From assembly GCA_030760725.1 (NCBI GenBank), contig JASWHV010000019.1:39869944-39933943 (forward strand): a stretch of 64,000 nucleotides of DNA. Direction: 5' to 3'. A program made the position numbers and the translations under genes. This document shows, in pieces, positions 33,312 to 45,330 of this stretch. Positions within the stretch are counted from its first letter, which is position 1; each line of letters opens with the position of its first letter. The DNA is from Neostapfia colusana (lineage: Eukaryota > Streptophyta > Magnoliopsida > Poales > Poaceae). The notes under the pieces were generated by a model. The model saw only the letters and a list, made by a program, of their open reading frames with translations. It searched no databases and was not told the origin of the DNA.

Positions 33312-36300
33312 TGTAAGGGCCTCAGTTTTTCACACATATTTGCAGTGTTCATCACCACACCACACACCTCATTTGAGGAAGAATGATGAACAATGAAGAG
33401 CAAGTAACAATTATCAACATGCTCATTAGAGAACAAACTTACACATTGCAAAAGTGGTATTTCCCACATGTGATATAGATGGGCTGGACATATGAAAACT
33501 CCTACACTTTACTAAGGATGTCCATGCCAAGTTTCACCCAAATTCAAAACCTTTTTGAGGTCAGTTTGGGTATAGTTAGGAAGAGGGCAGTTTGAAACCA
33601 TATTCAAATTCAAACTGTTTTTATCCAATGAATTTAAAAGTGGGGGGCATATTCTTACTCAGCACATTTTTGTGAGCTCACACACCAATTTTCACTCAAT
33701 TTGGAGTTGATCTTGACATGAGCTAAGTGGGAGAAATTCAAACTTTATTTGAATTTCAAACTGAACTTGTGCTGAAATTTATTCAAACCAAACCTCATTT
33801 GAACTTTGATCAATTCAAATGGCTCATGGGTGAATAATTTGAATTGCCAAGGGTAGTATGGGGTTCACTGTTTACAACAGTGATTAGGAGTAAATTTCAG
33901 AGGTTAAAACTGGAGGTGGGACCCACATGTCAGCCACTGCTCAGATCAAACCGACTGAGACTTTTTCACTCGGGTCGCCGAGCCGCAGCGGTGATCGCCA
34001 CCGAGGCCAGCCGCCGCGCCACCAGCTGCTTGCCCATGCGCGGGCATGAGGCGGTGCAGAGCCTTCTTAAGGCGCCTGCCCCCTCCTCGGCCGAGGCACC
34101 ACCGTTCTTCCCCGCAAGAACTCAGCGCCGGCCGAAAACTTCCGCAGCTCAGACTTGATCGGAGAACGCCGATCGCAGCTCCCTCCTTCCACTCCAGAGC
34201 CCCAGCAAGGTACTAGAGACCTTCCTCCATCCTCCCCGTTGCTAGAATTCGGTTGAAACCGAGTGATATCGGCTGTGCCGAAAGATCAAAATCGGAACTT
34301 GGAACCGCCGCACCTCGGGCTCTCGTGGACAGCCCAACCAGGGCGTTGTCACGCCCGAGCCAAGGCACCGTTGGACGCGCGGGTGACCGGTGCTGCTCAT
34401 CCCCGAGCCACAGCTCGAGTGGTTGCTCACCGGCGGCGAATTTCCACTTTTCCCCTTTCTGTGTGCAGAACGACCTTCGGGTACGATTCTGTTTAATTCG
34501 TGCTCTAGAAAGGATTAGAGGGCCTCAGGCCGCTCTCACACGAGCTAGACACGGTAACGCACAAGTTGCCTTCACAACTCTGGGCCGGAGAACCTTTGTG
34601 CCCGGCGGAATTTGAGGTCTACTAATGGCGGAGCGAACGGGCGGCATCGGGCGCACGGTGAGGACCTATTTCGGGCCTTCCCCGAGCTGCCTCGAGCTCA
34701 CGTCGGCCTTCTCTAAGGTCCACTGATGCTCCCCGACCGATTTCCCAAGTAGCTGAGGTGCTAGGGTGGTCAGCCGACATGGCCGAAGTCGTTCCGAGGT
34801 GGCGGCTCGTCGCCGACCATGCTCCGGCCATTGTCATGAGCAGCTGACCCTAGAATCCTGTTCCCCGAGTAAAAGTAGGCAGGGGCGGCCAGAATCGAGA
34901 AGTTTGGAGCTGTACAGCAGCCGGCGGCGAGCTCTTCGGCGAGATCCCTCGGCGGCGGGGCGCGGGTGTCGCGAGGTTGAAGAAGGGGGTGGACCCCAGC
35001 TGTCAGCGGCCGATATTTTGAATCGGGATCCGACTGCGGCCAGGATCGGGTGTGCTGGCGCGCAAAATCCTTGTGGGCCGCGATATGCCATAGCCTAGGC
35101 GTGCGACGCGTGTCCCCTGGGCCCACGCGCGAGTTTAAACTTTTCCCCGATTTTCAGATTTCCTTCAAACTTCAAATCCTTATAACTTTGGCTAGAAAGC
35201 TCCAAATTGAGTGAACCAAATTTTGCTGGATTCCGCTCTCTGAGCACTTTCCAGAAAATCAAGTTTCACTTCATGAAATTCCTTATTTCTCCAGAATTAA
35301 TTCCTTAAAGTTTAAAGTGTTAGGAATTTTAACTGGAGAATCCTTCGAAGGAAAATCCTGAACTTTTGCTGAGATGTCACCAAAATATCCTTGAACTACC
35401 ATAAAAATTTCAGATCCATTTGAGCTCATTTAACCCACCTAATGGTGTGATTAGTGAAACTGTTCCAGAGAAAATAGAAAATGTTCAGAAACATTTTCAG
35501 AATTTTCTCTGAAATTGTTTAGCTCATATCTTTAGTTAGAGACTTCCAAATTAAGTGAGACCAACTCCATTAGAACCCTCTGAAAATCTAGTTTTCAGAA
35601 AGTCATAGTTTGTCTCATGAAAATTCCTAGAACACCCTAAGAGTTCCAATTAAGGTCAAGGACATAATTATTTGTGGAGGGCTCAAATGAGCTTTGCTGC
35701 AACTAAAACTTGACCAGGTCTCTGTTTAGGTTGTAACCAAGCCACAGTAAAAGTTTCACAGTCATTAGGTCTATCTAGCAAAGGTTATAGACATCACAAC
35801 TTCAAACTTAATACAAATGCATTAAATTAATACATGTATTGTTTCTATCATGTAGTCGCTAAGGTCGAGGAGGAACCCGAAGTCCTAGACTTCGTTACTC
35901 CGGAGGAACAGCTAGCCTACGACCAAGAGCAGCAAGGCAAGCTCCGGTTTGCATTAACCATTTTACAAATTTTTATTGTTTTGAGCACATACTTGTTTCC
36001 TTTATTCTGTGCATTAGAGTCTTGTTTGGAAACCCCACTGCATAGCCAAGAAAACCATGGGTTGGGGTTTAGGATTGCAAACTCCGTTAGCTACTGCACT
36101 GCTTAGATAGAGTAGGATTCGGTACAAGTCGAGTAGTTGGAACTACTCGCGAGAATAGGCTAGAGGCACATTGCTCGGGTAGAGATAGCACATGATACAC
36201 ATGGCAAGAAAACGAGACCGAGCGGAGAGTAAGGGCAGCAGGACTTTGGGGCCTGTGTGCTGTAGCTCCGCTTGTGTCGATTGAGGACCGAGCCGTGTGC

Positions 36301-37346
36301 GGGCCTGTTGAACAAGCTAGAACAGTACCGAAGACCTACCGGCTATATGGGAACCGGGAAACTGATGTAACTCGGGTAGCTGGGTATTGAGGCATTGCCC
36401 GTCGTTCAGAGGGTAGGTTGAGAGCTCGAGGTGTAAATCGGCTGGCGGCACGGAGATGCGCGTGCAGAGACCTCTTGCTCGGGAGATGGGACCGGTTCAA
36501 TATTTGGCTGATGGGTGAAAGGTAGTCGCGTACGACGTCCGTGATGGTTGTTGTAGGCAACATCGAGTACGGGCGTACGTGACGGGTTGTTCGGGTAACC
36601 CTGCAGGTGTAAATCGATTATAATCGCCGTCCCTCGCGGTCAGTGAGTACCACTTGTTCACTGTACCGTGACGTAGAAAGAACAGGCTAGTTACATGTTA
36701 AAATGTTGCTGATTGAAAGCTGGACATTGATTGTTAATGATATGCTGTAGCTTAGAGCTAATTAAAGTTCTTTTCAACTTTGGGCAAAGTACATGAGAGA
36801 AATGCGTTTCTTGTTTGATTGCGGCTCTCTCATGTGCCTTAGCGTAAGGTTCTCCACAACCTGCTGCTAAAACTTGAAAGTAAGGTTCTACTAATTAGGT
36901 GAGTCCTTGCAAATGATTTTTACCTCATGCCACCCATTACCCTCATGTAGAAGTTCCATGTTTAGGTGAGACGGGTCAGACTTGCTGAGCCTTCGTGCTC
37001 ACTGCTTGTGTTTGAAGCTTTTGCAGGGTTCTATGAGGAAGGGACTCCCGAAGAGGAGACGGAACCCCAGGAGGGGAACCCTGTCGAGTGGGAGTCGTGC
37101 GCGCCGCAGAGTTAGTGTGCGTGTGTTCTAGCAAGGACACGTTCGAGGGCTGAACGTGCACTTGATGCTTTGTCTACGCCCGCGAGTGTAGACTGAACTT
37201 ATTTTGATGTAAACATGTCCATAAACTTGTTTATGTAATAAAACTTCCGCTTCCGCTTTGCACCTTTGACGTGTGTTATACGGTGCTGTGCAACGCAGCA
37301 CCCCTCGGCGTGATCCTGGCTCGACAAGACCAAAGGGGTCGTGTCA
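33312..37346 (+). repeat. A LTR3 (4035 bp), pair of LTR1
   Basis: TGTAAGGG...GTCGTGTCA, then GAAAC. By eye it is closer to LTR1 than to LTR2 from end to end (shared GGAAGAGGGCAG near the start, shared CAAGACCAAAGG at the end), although it adjoins A2's pol. Confidence 0.92.
34065..37115 (+). other. LTR micro-gene in A LTR3
   Basis: Exon 1 donor at 34209, alternative exon 34469-34553 (85 nt), exon 2 35856-35936 (81 nt; donor AAG|GCAAGC), exon 3 37027-37115 ending VEWESCAPQS and TAG. Poly(A) signal 37237-37242. Exon lengths are identical to LTR1 and LTR2. Confidence 0.45.
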
Positions 37347-37351
37347 GAAAC
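37347..37351. repeat. Target-site duplication of A composite, right (GAAAC)
   Basis: Direct repeat of 14067-14071; B LTR sequence resumes after it (CTTCTTCGGGTCC). Confidence 0.93.
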
Positions 37352-37401
37352 CTTCTTCGGGTCCAAAGTCTTGGTCATTATACACCACCTCATTATCTTG
37401 A

Positions 37402-39842
37402 CCTGAGCAGCAATATAAACCAACAAATATGCAAGGTTGAGTACCGATGGTACTCAGCAAGTGTGGGAAAGTTATGTCATGCATGGCTAGAACAAGGAGA
37501 GGTTGAACTCATGGTTAAAGCACTACGCAATTAATACCTACCACCTTAGCTTATTAAGCACCTACATTACTACACAGGTGAAATGGTCCCAATCTCCCAT
37601 CCCATCATCATAACCAAATAACCATAACATCATGTTCAATGTTAAGCTCCCCGCTTAACATCCAAAACTTCCAAAACCATCAATCCTCTAATCATGAATA
37701 AGTCCAAGCCGCTCTTGACCGTGAGCACGGCTGTCATGACAGTTTTGACTCTGCAGAGTTTGTACCACTGTACCCACATGTAGTGATTTCATCCCCCGTT
37801 GCCGGGTGGACTAAAAGAACCTCCATTATGCCAGTGGCTACAATCCACATTCACACTTCCCAGGTGTGTAGCCAGGAGATCACTACGAAGCCTTTACAAA
37901 GGGATTCCCGACGAGCGTGGGCCCACTGAGGTTTCACCCCTAACAGCATACAAGAGGCTCCAACCCCGCTGCAGTGGCCCCCTCTTGAGCCTTGCGGTTC
38001 ATATGGTAGTCCAGCTGACACCTACTCCCCGCACCATCCAACACACCCATACTACGCCGGGGATACACCTAATTAATTGGCCAAGCTGCCCCATCTCAGC
38101 ATGTGGTTGGCACTGTAAAGCCAGGTTACATGCTCCATGAACCGGTCCTTAGGATCCAGGCAAGTACAAAACACAAACCCGAGTCTCGTGCACCCAGCAC
38201 ACAACCAAAACCTCCAACTTGCCTTGATCCCTACCTCTACATAACTCACAATATCTCATTCAAGAGTATGGTAAAAATAACTGATGATCTCTTATCCCAA
38301 ATCTCCCATTCTAAGCATGGCTAAGCATATGCCTAATAATAAATGACATGATAAAATATATCCCAACCCAAGCTACAAGGAAACAAGGTAATGCAACTCT
38401 AGGGAAACTTCCTATCATGGGTTTCATATTTAAATTGACAATGCAAATAACTCTAGCTACACATCCTAGCATAGGATCAAAGTGGTCAAGGACACTTGCC
38501 TCCTTCCTGCTGCTCTTGAAATGGGCAGTCCTGATCTTGGAAAGGAATAACTTGCTCTTGAGCAGGTTCTACATCATACCATCACACATAGCAAAAGAAA
38601 AACAACAATCCATAAGACATAGTTCACACTTCCACTTCATACAAACCACACATTCATATTTATGAAAGTCATTCACAATTATATGTGTTGTGGTTACTCT
38701 ATGTGTGTTGATTTCTGGCTTGCATGCACTTTTAATCATGTGTATATGATTCTTACTTTTGTGTTCACATTTATACTTACATACTATATATATGAGTTTC
38801 CAATTTAAATAAATTCCTTATATTCAATTACTACACCTTTTAGCTACCAAGTATGCATGAAAGGTATTTTCCTTCTCTATATGTGTCTTCAGAATTTCTA
38901 CCAACCCTAAACTGAATTCTTTGGATTTTAGAACTCCATTTATCATTTACTACTTGCTATATTTTCAGATTTATTTCCTATGCCTAAATGTGAACTTTAT
39001 TATGAAAATAACAAGACACATCATCTAAACAGAATAGGTTCTGATCTAAAATATTTACTAATATATTTTGACCTTTTCCTCTGATGTAAAATATTTTACA
39101 ATTATTTTCCCTATTTTCCCAGAACTATTATTTACTTAAAATGTGTCCCTAAATGTGAATAATAAATTAAACAGATTCATTTCAGCCCAAAATATATTTT
39201 TATCTCACTCCAAAGTTTTCTAAATACTGAGAAAGTTTTTAATTTAATTTTGACAATATGTTTGTCCCACTTTTTAAATTTTAAACACTAGCCACATATT
39301 CAATTTCCTAAATTAAATATTAAACAGGGCTAAAAAGTTAAACTTACCCCACTACAGGGTCTATAATATTATTTTCAGAATTTCTAGGGGTCTAGCTACA
39401 CTTATCAGAGGTGTTTTTCCTAATTTTTATTAAGTCCAGTGGCTAAAACTGATTTTTAAATGAATTTACATGATTTTCTGGAGTTCCAGGGGCTAGATCA
39501 GAAGTTTCCAGGGCTAGCTCTTATTTCCCGAGAACCCCAGGGGGTAGCACATAAGATTTCCAGTCTTTATAATGCGGGGCTGACGTGGACCGTCCGATTT
39601 TATACCGACGGCTGAGATTATAACGTCGAACCGGTACGCGGGGATTTAAACCCTACCGTGTGATTTAAAATAAACGGCGCACAAGCGGCCACGTCGCTCT
39701 GATCGAGCGCGGACGGCGCTGCCGGCGGCGCACGGCGGCGGGAAGCGGCAATCTCGCCGGAAACTTTTGGATCTTCGGGAATTCTTCCTAGAACTGTGAT
39801 TTTATGGCATAGATCGGTAGAGGGGAGGTCGGGGATCTCACC
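37402..39842 (-). other. LTR micro-gene in B 5' LTR, exon 3 split by A insertion
   Basis: Exon 1 donor at 39842 (GAG|GTGAGA), exon 2 38568-38500 (69 nt, GC donor), exon 3 from 37402 downwards. The A composite entered exon 3 just before its stop codon; the stop itself is at 14066-14064. The remaining exon text matches the 3' LTR copy with a single Asn/Asp change (QDNEVVYND). Confidence 0.42.
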
Positions 39843-40110
39843 TCGGGGGTTTTCTTGAGCTCGGAGGTCCTGGAAAGTGATCGGCGACGAGGTCCGAGGT
39901 GAATTCACGGCGAGGCTCGTCGGCGCTGTGTTTACACCGCAAGTCACCGAGTTTTCTGCACCTGCAAGGTTCCCCGGAGGCGGTGGATCAAGACCAGCGA
40001 GTTAGATCGGAATTTCCGAGCTTAGATCGGCCAGAATTCGCCGGAGAAGTCTCGGTTCTCACCGGAGGAAAATCGGTGGATCGCGTGGGAAAAACAGAAC
40101 GAGGTCGGGG

Positions 40111-40118
40111 TTTTTATA
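40111..40118 (-). promoter_or_regulatory. TATA box of B 5' LTR
   Basis: TATAAAAA in element sense; equivalent to 7588-7595 in the 3' LTR. Confidence 0.65.
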
Positions 40119-40523
40119 GACGGGGGAGGGCGGCGGGGTGGTTTAGATCGAGTTTGCGTCGCCCCCGAACGGAATTCGGCTGGAATACGCGAGAATGCCC
40201 GATCGGTTTCGATTCGGGTGAGAGAGTTCGGCGCTGGCGCGAGGTAGACGATGAACTGGTGGGCCCCGCCTGTCAGTGGGAGGAAGTGGCACGCGCGGCT
40301 GCGGGCTGGCGTGGGCGCTGGTTGGGCCGGCTGGTGGGTTGCGGCCCACTGGCCGGTTTTTTTTCTGTTTTCTCTTTTTCTTTTTCTATTTCTTTTCTGA
40401 TTTGAGTTTAATTTGAATTCCAGTTTGAATTTGAATTTTTGCAAAACATGCAACACGTCCAAAAATTTTTAAATTCCCCTCTTAACAAGATTTAGGGTCT
40501 TAACAAAATTTTGGGGTGTTACA

Positions 40524-40528
40524 TTCCG
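40524..40528. repeat. Target-site duplication of B, right copy (TTCCG)
   Basis: Direct repeat of 4568-4572; C1 LTR sequence (GGTTGCTC...) continues beyond. Confidence 0.9.
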
Positions 40529-40581
40529 GTTGCTCAAAATCTTGTTGTTGTAGTCCGTCGTAGTTAGTTCCCTGAGCTTGT
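40529..40581 (-). repeat. C1 3' LTR, small internal segment
   Basis: Reverse complement matches C2 LTR about 46912-46970, i.e. the middle of micro-gene exon 2 (element-sense CAACAACAAG...). It is trapped between B and D'. Confidence 0.8.
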
Positions 40582-43500
40582 TGTGGCGGACCGGAATCCG
40601 CTCATCCAGGATCGCAAAGGGTGGTGCCGCACGATGCGACACCCGACAGCACACGTCATAAGAACACAATATATTACATGGGAAAAACAAACTGAACTGT
40701 ACAAAAAGGTACAGCTTCAGTTACAAACTAGTCTTTATTTTACACAGCGGAAGTCTACTCTGTACAACTCACGCCCGCCTATCTAGCAAAAGTCGGTTGC
40801 CCCGCCCTAGGGCAACCAACACTGGCTGCACTCCTCAGCTCAGTGCGGCGTGTACGGCTCCCACTCAGCCGTTGTCCCCGGCGCAGGGTAACCCTCGCCG
40901 GTGGACTCGTACTCCGAGTCCGTGGGTGGCTCCTCACCTGAAATATACTTAAGCAGCAACCGTGAGCACGAGGGCTCAACAAGACTTAACCGACTCACCT
41001 AAGCATGGAACTCTACATGAGGGGTACAATGGACATAGGATAGTAACAGTGCATCAATGGACACGCCTACAGTTCATCCTTAGTTCATCTTTTCGCCACA
41101 AGTTAACAGTTCAGAAATCTGAAATTTAGTAAGCAATGTTTGGTGGCACACATGTAGCCATACAATTATATCATAACAGCAATATTGAATCATAACATTC
41201 CATAAATTATCTACGTTACGACGCAGTGAACAAGCGGTACTCGTCACCGCGAGGGACGGCGAATCGACTCGATATACACCTGCAGGGAAACCCAAAGAGC
41301 ACGTCACGTACGCCCACCCGTGGAGCTGCACAGCACGCTCACTCGATGTCGTACGGGACAACCTTTCACCCAACAGCCCAAACGTCGAACCAGACGCACC
41401 GAAACGAGCAGGAGGTTCCCCACACGGAGCATCTCTCTATGCCCGTTGGCAGATTTCCACCTTGCTGCCCTCAGCCTACACCTATAAATCGGTGCGTTAT
41501 GCCTCGACGCCCGGAGGTTTAGGCTACATCGGTTTATCGAGGCCCATATATCCGATATGCCTTCGGTACGTTCAATATTTGTTCAGCAGGGCTGCACACG
41601 GATCGGTCCTCAATCGACACGGACAGGGCTGCGCACACAAGACTTCCTCTTGCTGCGCCCTAGCCCCTGCCTAGTCTTATTTTCAATACTAAAGTGATCT
41701 CAAATCACTCAACCGAACCCGTGTGTCCCAAGCCTATCTCGCGAGTAGATTCTAACTACTCGACTTGTACCGAAGTCCTATGATTCATTAAGCATAGCCT
41801 GTCTACTCGAGGTCTTAGACACTACCCTCACTCTTTCAGGAACCTTTGGTTATGCAAGTGGGGTTCCATTCATCCTACACCTAATGCACATTCATACATC
41901 ACCCTAGTTATGTGAACAAAGTAAAACTTGATAAAATAGTCAATGCAAACCGGGGCTTGCCTTGTTGCTGCTGGTAAGGGGTTAGTTCATCTTCCGGAAG
42001 TAGGAAGTCGAGTAATTCCGGAGCCTCCTCGCCTTCAGCGACTATACGTTAATAAAATACTACATGTTAATGAATATGCACATGAGTTTAGGGTAATACT
42101 TCTGCTATTAGTTCTAATAACCAGTCTCTAACAACTGGAACTCTGTTTAAGAATTTAAAGATGAACTGGGTGTTGGTGGTTTGGGTTTAGACCTAAGCAC
42201 ATGGTTAAGTGCTAAGTGGTTTTTCCCACTTTTTCCATATTAATAGCTCAAATGGTTAAACAGGACAGGGATGATCCAGAGTTCCAATGGAGCTGAGAAT
42301 TTTTGTGTGAATTCCTTGTCACAAGAAAACCCTCTGGACCAAACATTAGCACTTTTCATTGAGTGGTTTGCTCAGAATAATTCTCTTACAAATAAGCAAA
42401 GAAGAATTAATTCTGAGGTAACACCCCTGTTCATGCCCAACTTAGTGAACTACAATTCCAATTATAGCTCATAGAATTTTCATGAATTTTCCTATCATTT
42501 TTGGAGCTAAGATTTGCCCAGAACTGAATTTCCAAGTTTTGGAAATTCTCTGAAAATGTTTCTGTATTCAAATGAACACAGCACCTTCAAATTTGAATCG
42601 CTCTGATCAAATCAACTACAAATGGTCTGAAAATTTTACAGGGGTTCACTAACATCCTAGAGAACACTCTGGCAAAATTTGGGGACTTTTGGATCAACCA
42701 AACTCCCTCCAAAATTTTTTTTCTGAAAATATTTAAAGAATTTTCCAGCATTAACTAATAGGTTTCATACAAATTGGGTTGCATATTTGGATAGTGCTAG
42801 GCAAGATGAATCCAACCCAATTTGAATCACTAAATTTGGAGGTTCCTAGCAAAAGTTATGGGGTTCTAAAATTTGAACTAAATCTGAAATCCTAAATAAA
42901 CCAAGGTAAAATTTAAACTCTGACCGTGGGCCCGGCCCACACGTGTCACCGCTGGAGCTGAGCCACACGGGGCTACAGACCCCTTCCCGTGCAGTCACAC
43001 TTGATCCCGGGGCCGCAGTAGATCTGGGTTTTAAACTCCCCGACGCTGACACGTGGGCCCCGCGGGTCGTCTTCTTCCCCGCGTTCCCTCGCCCACGCGC
43101 CGCCGGGCTCACCGGAGACACGCTGATACTTGCCGCCCGGCCGACTCTCGCACTCTCCCTCGCCGCCAGGGCCTAGTTCCACCTGCTGAACATGCTGGCA
43201 CCCTCTCCCCCAACCGGCGGTGGCTCTACCCTAGCCGGCGACGGTGCAGCGGCTCGGCAACCCTTCGGTCACGTCGCCCGGGCAGTTTATCCCGCCAAAA
43301 CATCGGTGGATCGGCGCTTTAGCACCAGTGGGTGCTAGGGAAGCTCGTCATAGTGGTGAAACCGCCCGGAGATGGCTCTATCCTAGGTCTCATCGTGAGC
43401 CCGAGCCTCTGTGCCTCAATTACCGTAACAAAACCTAGAAATACCCGGCTTACATGTGGTTTCAAGCCAGGGCCGTGAGGGGCTAACGAGCGTTGATGAG

Positions 43501-44743
43501 TGATGGTCCTGTGTGCCAGTTTACATGACCTAAGAACAAAGGTGGCGAGTGAATTCGACGTTACCGTGCCGGAAGGTCCGTTCGTGCCCGTCGGAGAACT
43601 TTCTCCAAATTCGAGCTCTATGGTCCAGGTCACGGTCTGAGCTTCGGATACGAGCACCACCGGTCCCTGACGTGCTCGAAAGCGTTCTTGCTCAGCTGTG
43701 AAAGGACCTCTGTTGGGCTGTCACCGTGAGCCGAGCGGTGGCGGTTTCTCGGTTGTTGCTCGGAACCGTGGAGCTAGGGTTTGGGGAGGGCCAAACTCGA
43801 CTGCTCTCGTGCCGAGGAGGTAGAGGACGAGTAGCTGGTGTGGTTTTGTGGCTAGGAAAGGCGCTGCTCGCGGTGGTTTGCCGGATTCTTGATCGAGCGC
43901 CAGCGACGGCGTGTACTCGGTCGTTTCTCGGGCAACAGAACACGGCGCCTTGGTTTGGCGGTGTAGGTGCGTAATGATCGGGCGGAAGCAGCTGGCCAGC
44001 GCGAGGGAGGAAGCAGGAGCTGGCTGCGTTGCCTCATGCGGGGGCGTTCGGAGGATTGTCTCGGTGGCACGCCGGGAGCGATTGCTTCAGTGAGAAACTG
44101 AGCCCGTTGGGCTGGAACAGCTCCCCACTGATCTGTGGGCCCAACCTCCCCCCTAATACTCTCTTCCCCATTTCCTTTGTAATTATACCAGCTACTGAAC
44201 ATTGAATAAGAGACTTAGCCCCCAAGTATTGGTTTGAATTTGAGTTATCAAATTCAAACTTTGTTGGGTTAAATTTGCTTCATGTTTAAACTGAAATTCA
44301 AATTCAGTTTTGAATTATTGCAAATTTAGCTCCCGACAAGATGAATCCTAATGGGGATGAAAATTGGTGGGCTAGCTCAGAAAAATGTGCTGAGTTTGAA
44401 TATGAAGCTAACTTTTGAACAAGTGATGAAAGTTGCTGCAATTTGAATTTGCATTCAAATTGGCCTCTTCTTGAAATACTTCCAAAAGTGCCTCAAAAAG
44501 TGGTGGATTTACATGAAACTTGGGCTGAACCTTCCCAAGACTTTTTAAGTTCTAAGGTGAGCTCAACCTGTCATGTTCATGTGTAGAAATCCTACTTTGT
44601 GAAAGTGAAGGCTTTCCCCTCTAATCACTCTTTTGATGGAGGTTACTTGCTCTTCACAATATTTCCTAAGATATCCACAACAAGAACTGTGGTGTGTGAG
44701 GTGAAGAAAAGTTTTTCCAAGTCCCTTTTCTTGGGCTTTTACA
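40582..44743 (-). repeat. D' LTR (4162 bp)
   Basis: Element-sense TGTAAAAGCCCAAG...GTCCGCCACA. Related to the D LTR at 1-2612 (clear over the last about 1.5 kb, diverged further in) and sharing backbone motifs with A LTRs (actttggctag, gttggattca). The G+C-rich block about 42900-44100 has many overlapping ORFs with no copy-to-copy support, which I leave uncalled. Confidence 0.87.
40840..43565 (-). other. LTR micro-gene exons in D'
   Basis: Exon 2, 42041-41961 (81 nt), after GTATAG, reads AEGEEAPELLDF... and ends at GC donor AAG|GCAAGC. Exon 3, 40937-40840, after TATTTCAG, reads EEPPTDSEYESTGEG... and ends AEWEPYTPH then TGA; compare VEWESCAPQS in A. An upstream open segment ends at 43565 at donor ACG|GTAACG, the same donor as the alternative exon of A, in compatible phase (FRH|VAEG versus ARH|VAKV). 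The true 5' end is unresolved. Confidence 0.42.
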
Positions 44744-44760
44744 TCCCTCCCCCCTTAAAA
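44744..44760 (-). other. Polypurine tract of D'
   Basis: Element-sense TTTTAAGGGGGGAGGGA next to the LTR edge, preceded by CTCGGGATGAGATTC. Confidence 0.8.
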
Positions 44761-44809
44761 GAATCTCATCCCGAGACTATAAAAGAAGAGGCAGCGATGT
44801 AATAGGGAC

Positions 44810-45330
44810 TTACCCGTGCTGAGATGCCATGAACTCCGGGTAATTTGAGCGAAGGAATTCCTCGCTCTCCCACGTCGCTTCTTGGCGGTGTGGTTGCTCC
44901 AGAGTATTTTGTAGAACCACAACGTTTTGCTACGCGTGGTTCGGGCTTTCTCATCAAGGATTTCCACCGGATACTCATCATATGTCAAATCCTGTTTCAA
45001 CTCGCCGATGTCTTCGGTAGTAACAGCAGCGGTCTGTTTCAGGCATTTTCTCAGCTGGGAGACATGGAAAATTTCATGGACACCAGCAAGAGATGCCGGT
45101 AGCTCCAATCTATACGCTGCTGGTCCACACTTCTCGGTGATAGCATAGGGTCCAATGAAACGGGGAGCGAGCTTCCCCTTCACACCGAACCGGTGCACGG
45201 CGTTCATCGGAGACACGCGGAGGTACACGTATTCACCGATGTCAAAGTGCAATGGTCTACGCCTATTATCAGCGTAGCTCTTCTGCCGGGATTGAGCGGC
45301 CTTCAAATTAGCTTGAATCGTCCGAACGCG
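44810..45330 (-). pseudogene. pol: D' pol C-terminus (integrase end, frameshifted)
   Basis: Starts mid-gene at TIQANLKAAQSRQKSYADNR. It contains the integrase C-terminal GPY region (VYLRVSPMNAVHRFGVKGKL, RFIGPYAITEKCG) and a chromodomain-like end (ILDEKARTTRSKTLWFYKIL). One base is missing near 44880 just after WSNHTA, so the last residues read out of frame; the ancestral stop is at 44812-44810. Closest in the window to A2 pol, supporting A and D as sister families. Confidence 0.85.

Larger units (their letters stand above)
14072..37346 (+). mobile_element. A composite: three-LTR Ty3/gypsy structure (A1 + A2)
   Basis: Order: LTR1, leader, orf0, 5' part of gag, LTR2, leader, orf0, gag-pol, LTR3. 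The single GAAAC duplication flanks LTR1 and LTR3. LTR1 and LTR3 share diagnostic bases that differ in LTR2 (for example near 14072 and near 16800), so LTR1/LTR3 are the original pair. A second copy entered gag at 21963/21964. The downstream remainder of the first copy and one LTR were then lost, most simply by recombination between homologous A sequences. Confidence 0.9.
4573..40523 (-). mobile_element. B: Ty3/gypsy retrotransposon with orf0, interrupted by A composite
   Basis: Full-length minus-strand element: 3' LTR 4573-7999, polypurine tract, pol, protease/gag, orf0, primer site 13797-13811, 5' LTR 13816-14071 plus 37352-40523. LTRs are 3427 and about 3428 bp once the A insertion is removed. 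The 5-bp duplication TTCCG flanks it. It sits inside exon 2 of the C1 LTR micro-gene. All ORFs are broken. By eye the first 250 bp of the two LTRs differ at only about four positions, suggesting a fairly recent insertion. Confidence 0.93.
37352..40523 (-). repeat. B 5' LTR, main part
   Basis: Colinear with 4829-7999 of the B 3' LTR at high identity; ends GGGTGTTACA at 40523 and is followed by TTCCG. No ORF with coding support other than micro-gene exons; 38700-39500 is AT-rich with nothing recognisable. Confidence 0.92.
40582..45330 (-). mobile_element. D': truncated Ty3/gypsy element (3' LTR plus end of pol)
   Basis: Minus-strand 3' LTR (40582-44743), PPT and the last about 170 codons of pol. 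The 5' part is missing: pol breaks at about 45330 directly into C1 LTR. About 20 bp of C1 that should lie at the junction are also missing, so insertion was followed by a deletion spanning element and host. Confidence 0.85.

Noticed and set aside
14072..37346. A composite as a simple tandem duplication by unequal LTR crossover
   Set aside because: The first internal region is cut precisely at an LTR 5' terminus within gag, and LTR1 pairs with LTR3, not as expected for a plain tandem.
39899..40405. 168-codon + strand ORF opposite the B LTR promoter region
   Set aside because: Antisense to the conserved B exon 1 and promoter; no homologous open frame in B' or the other B LTR. Shadow of G+C-rich sequence.
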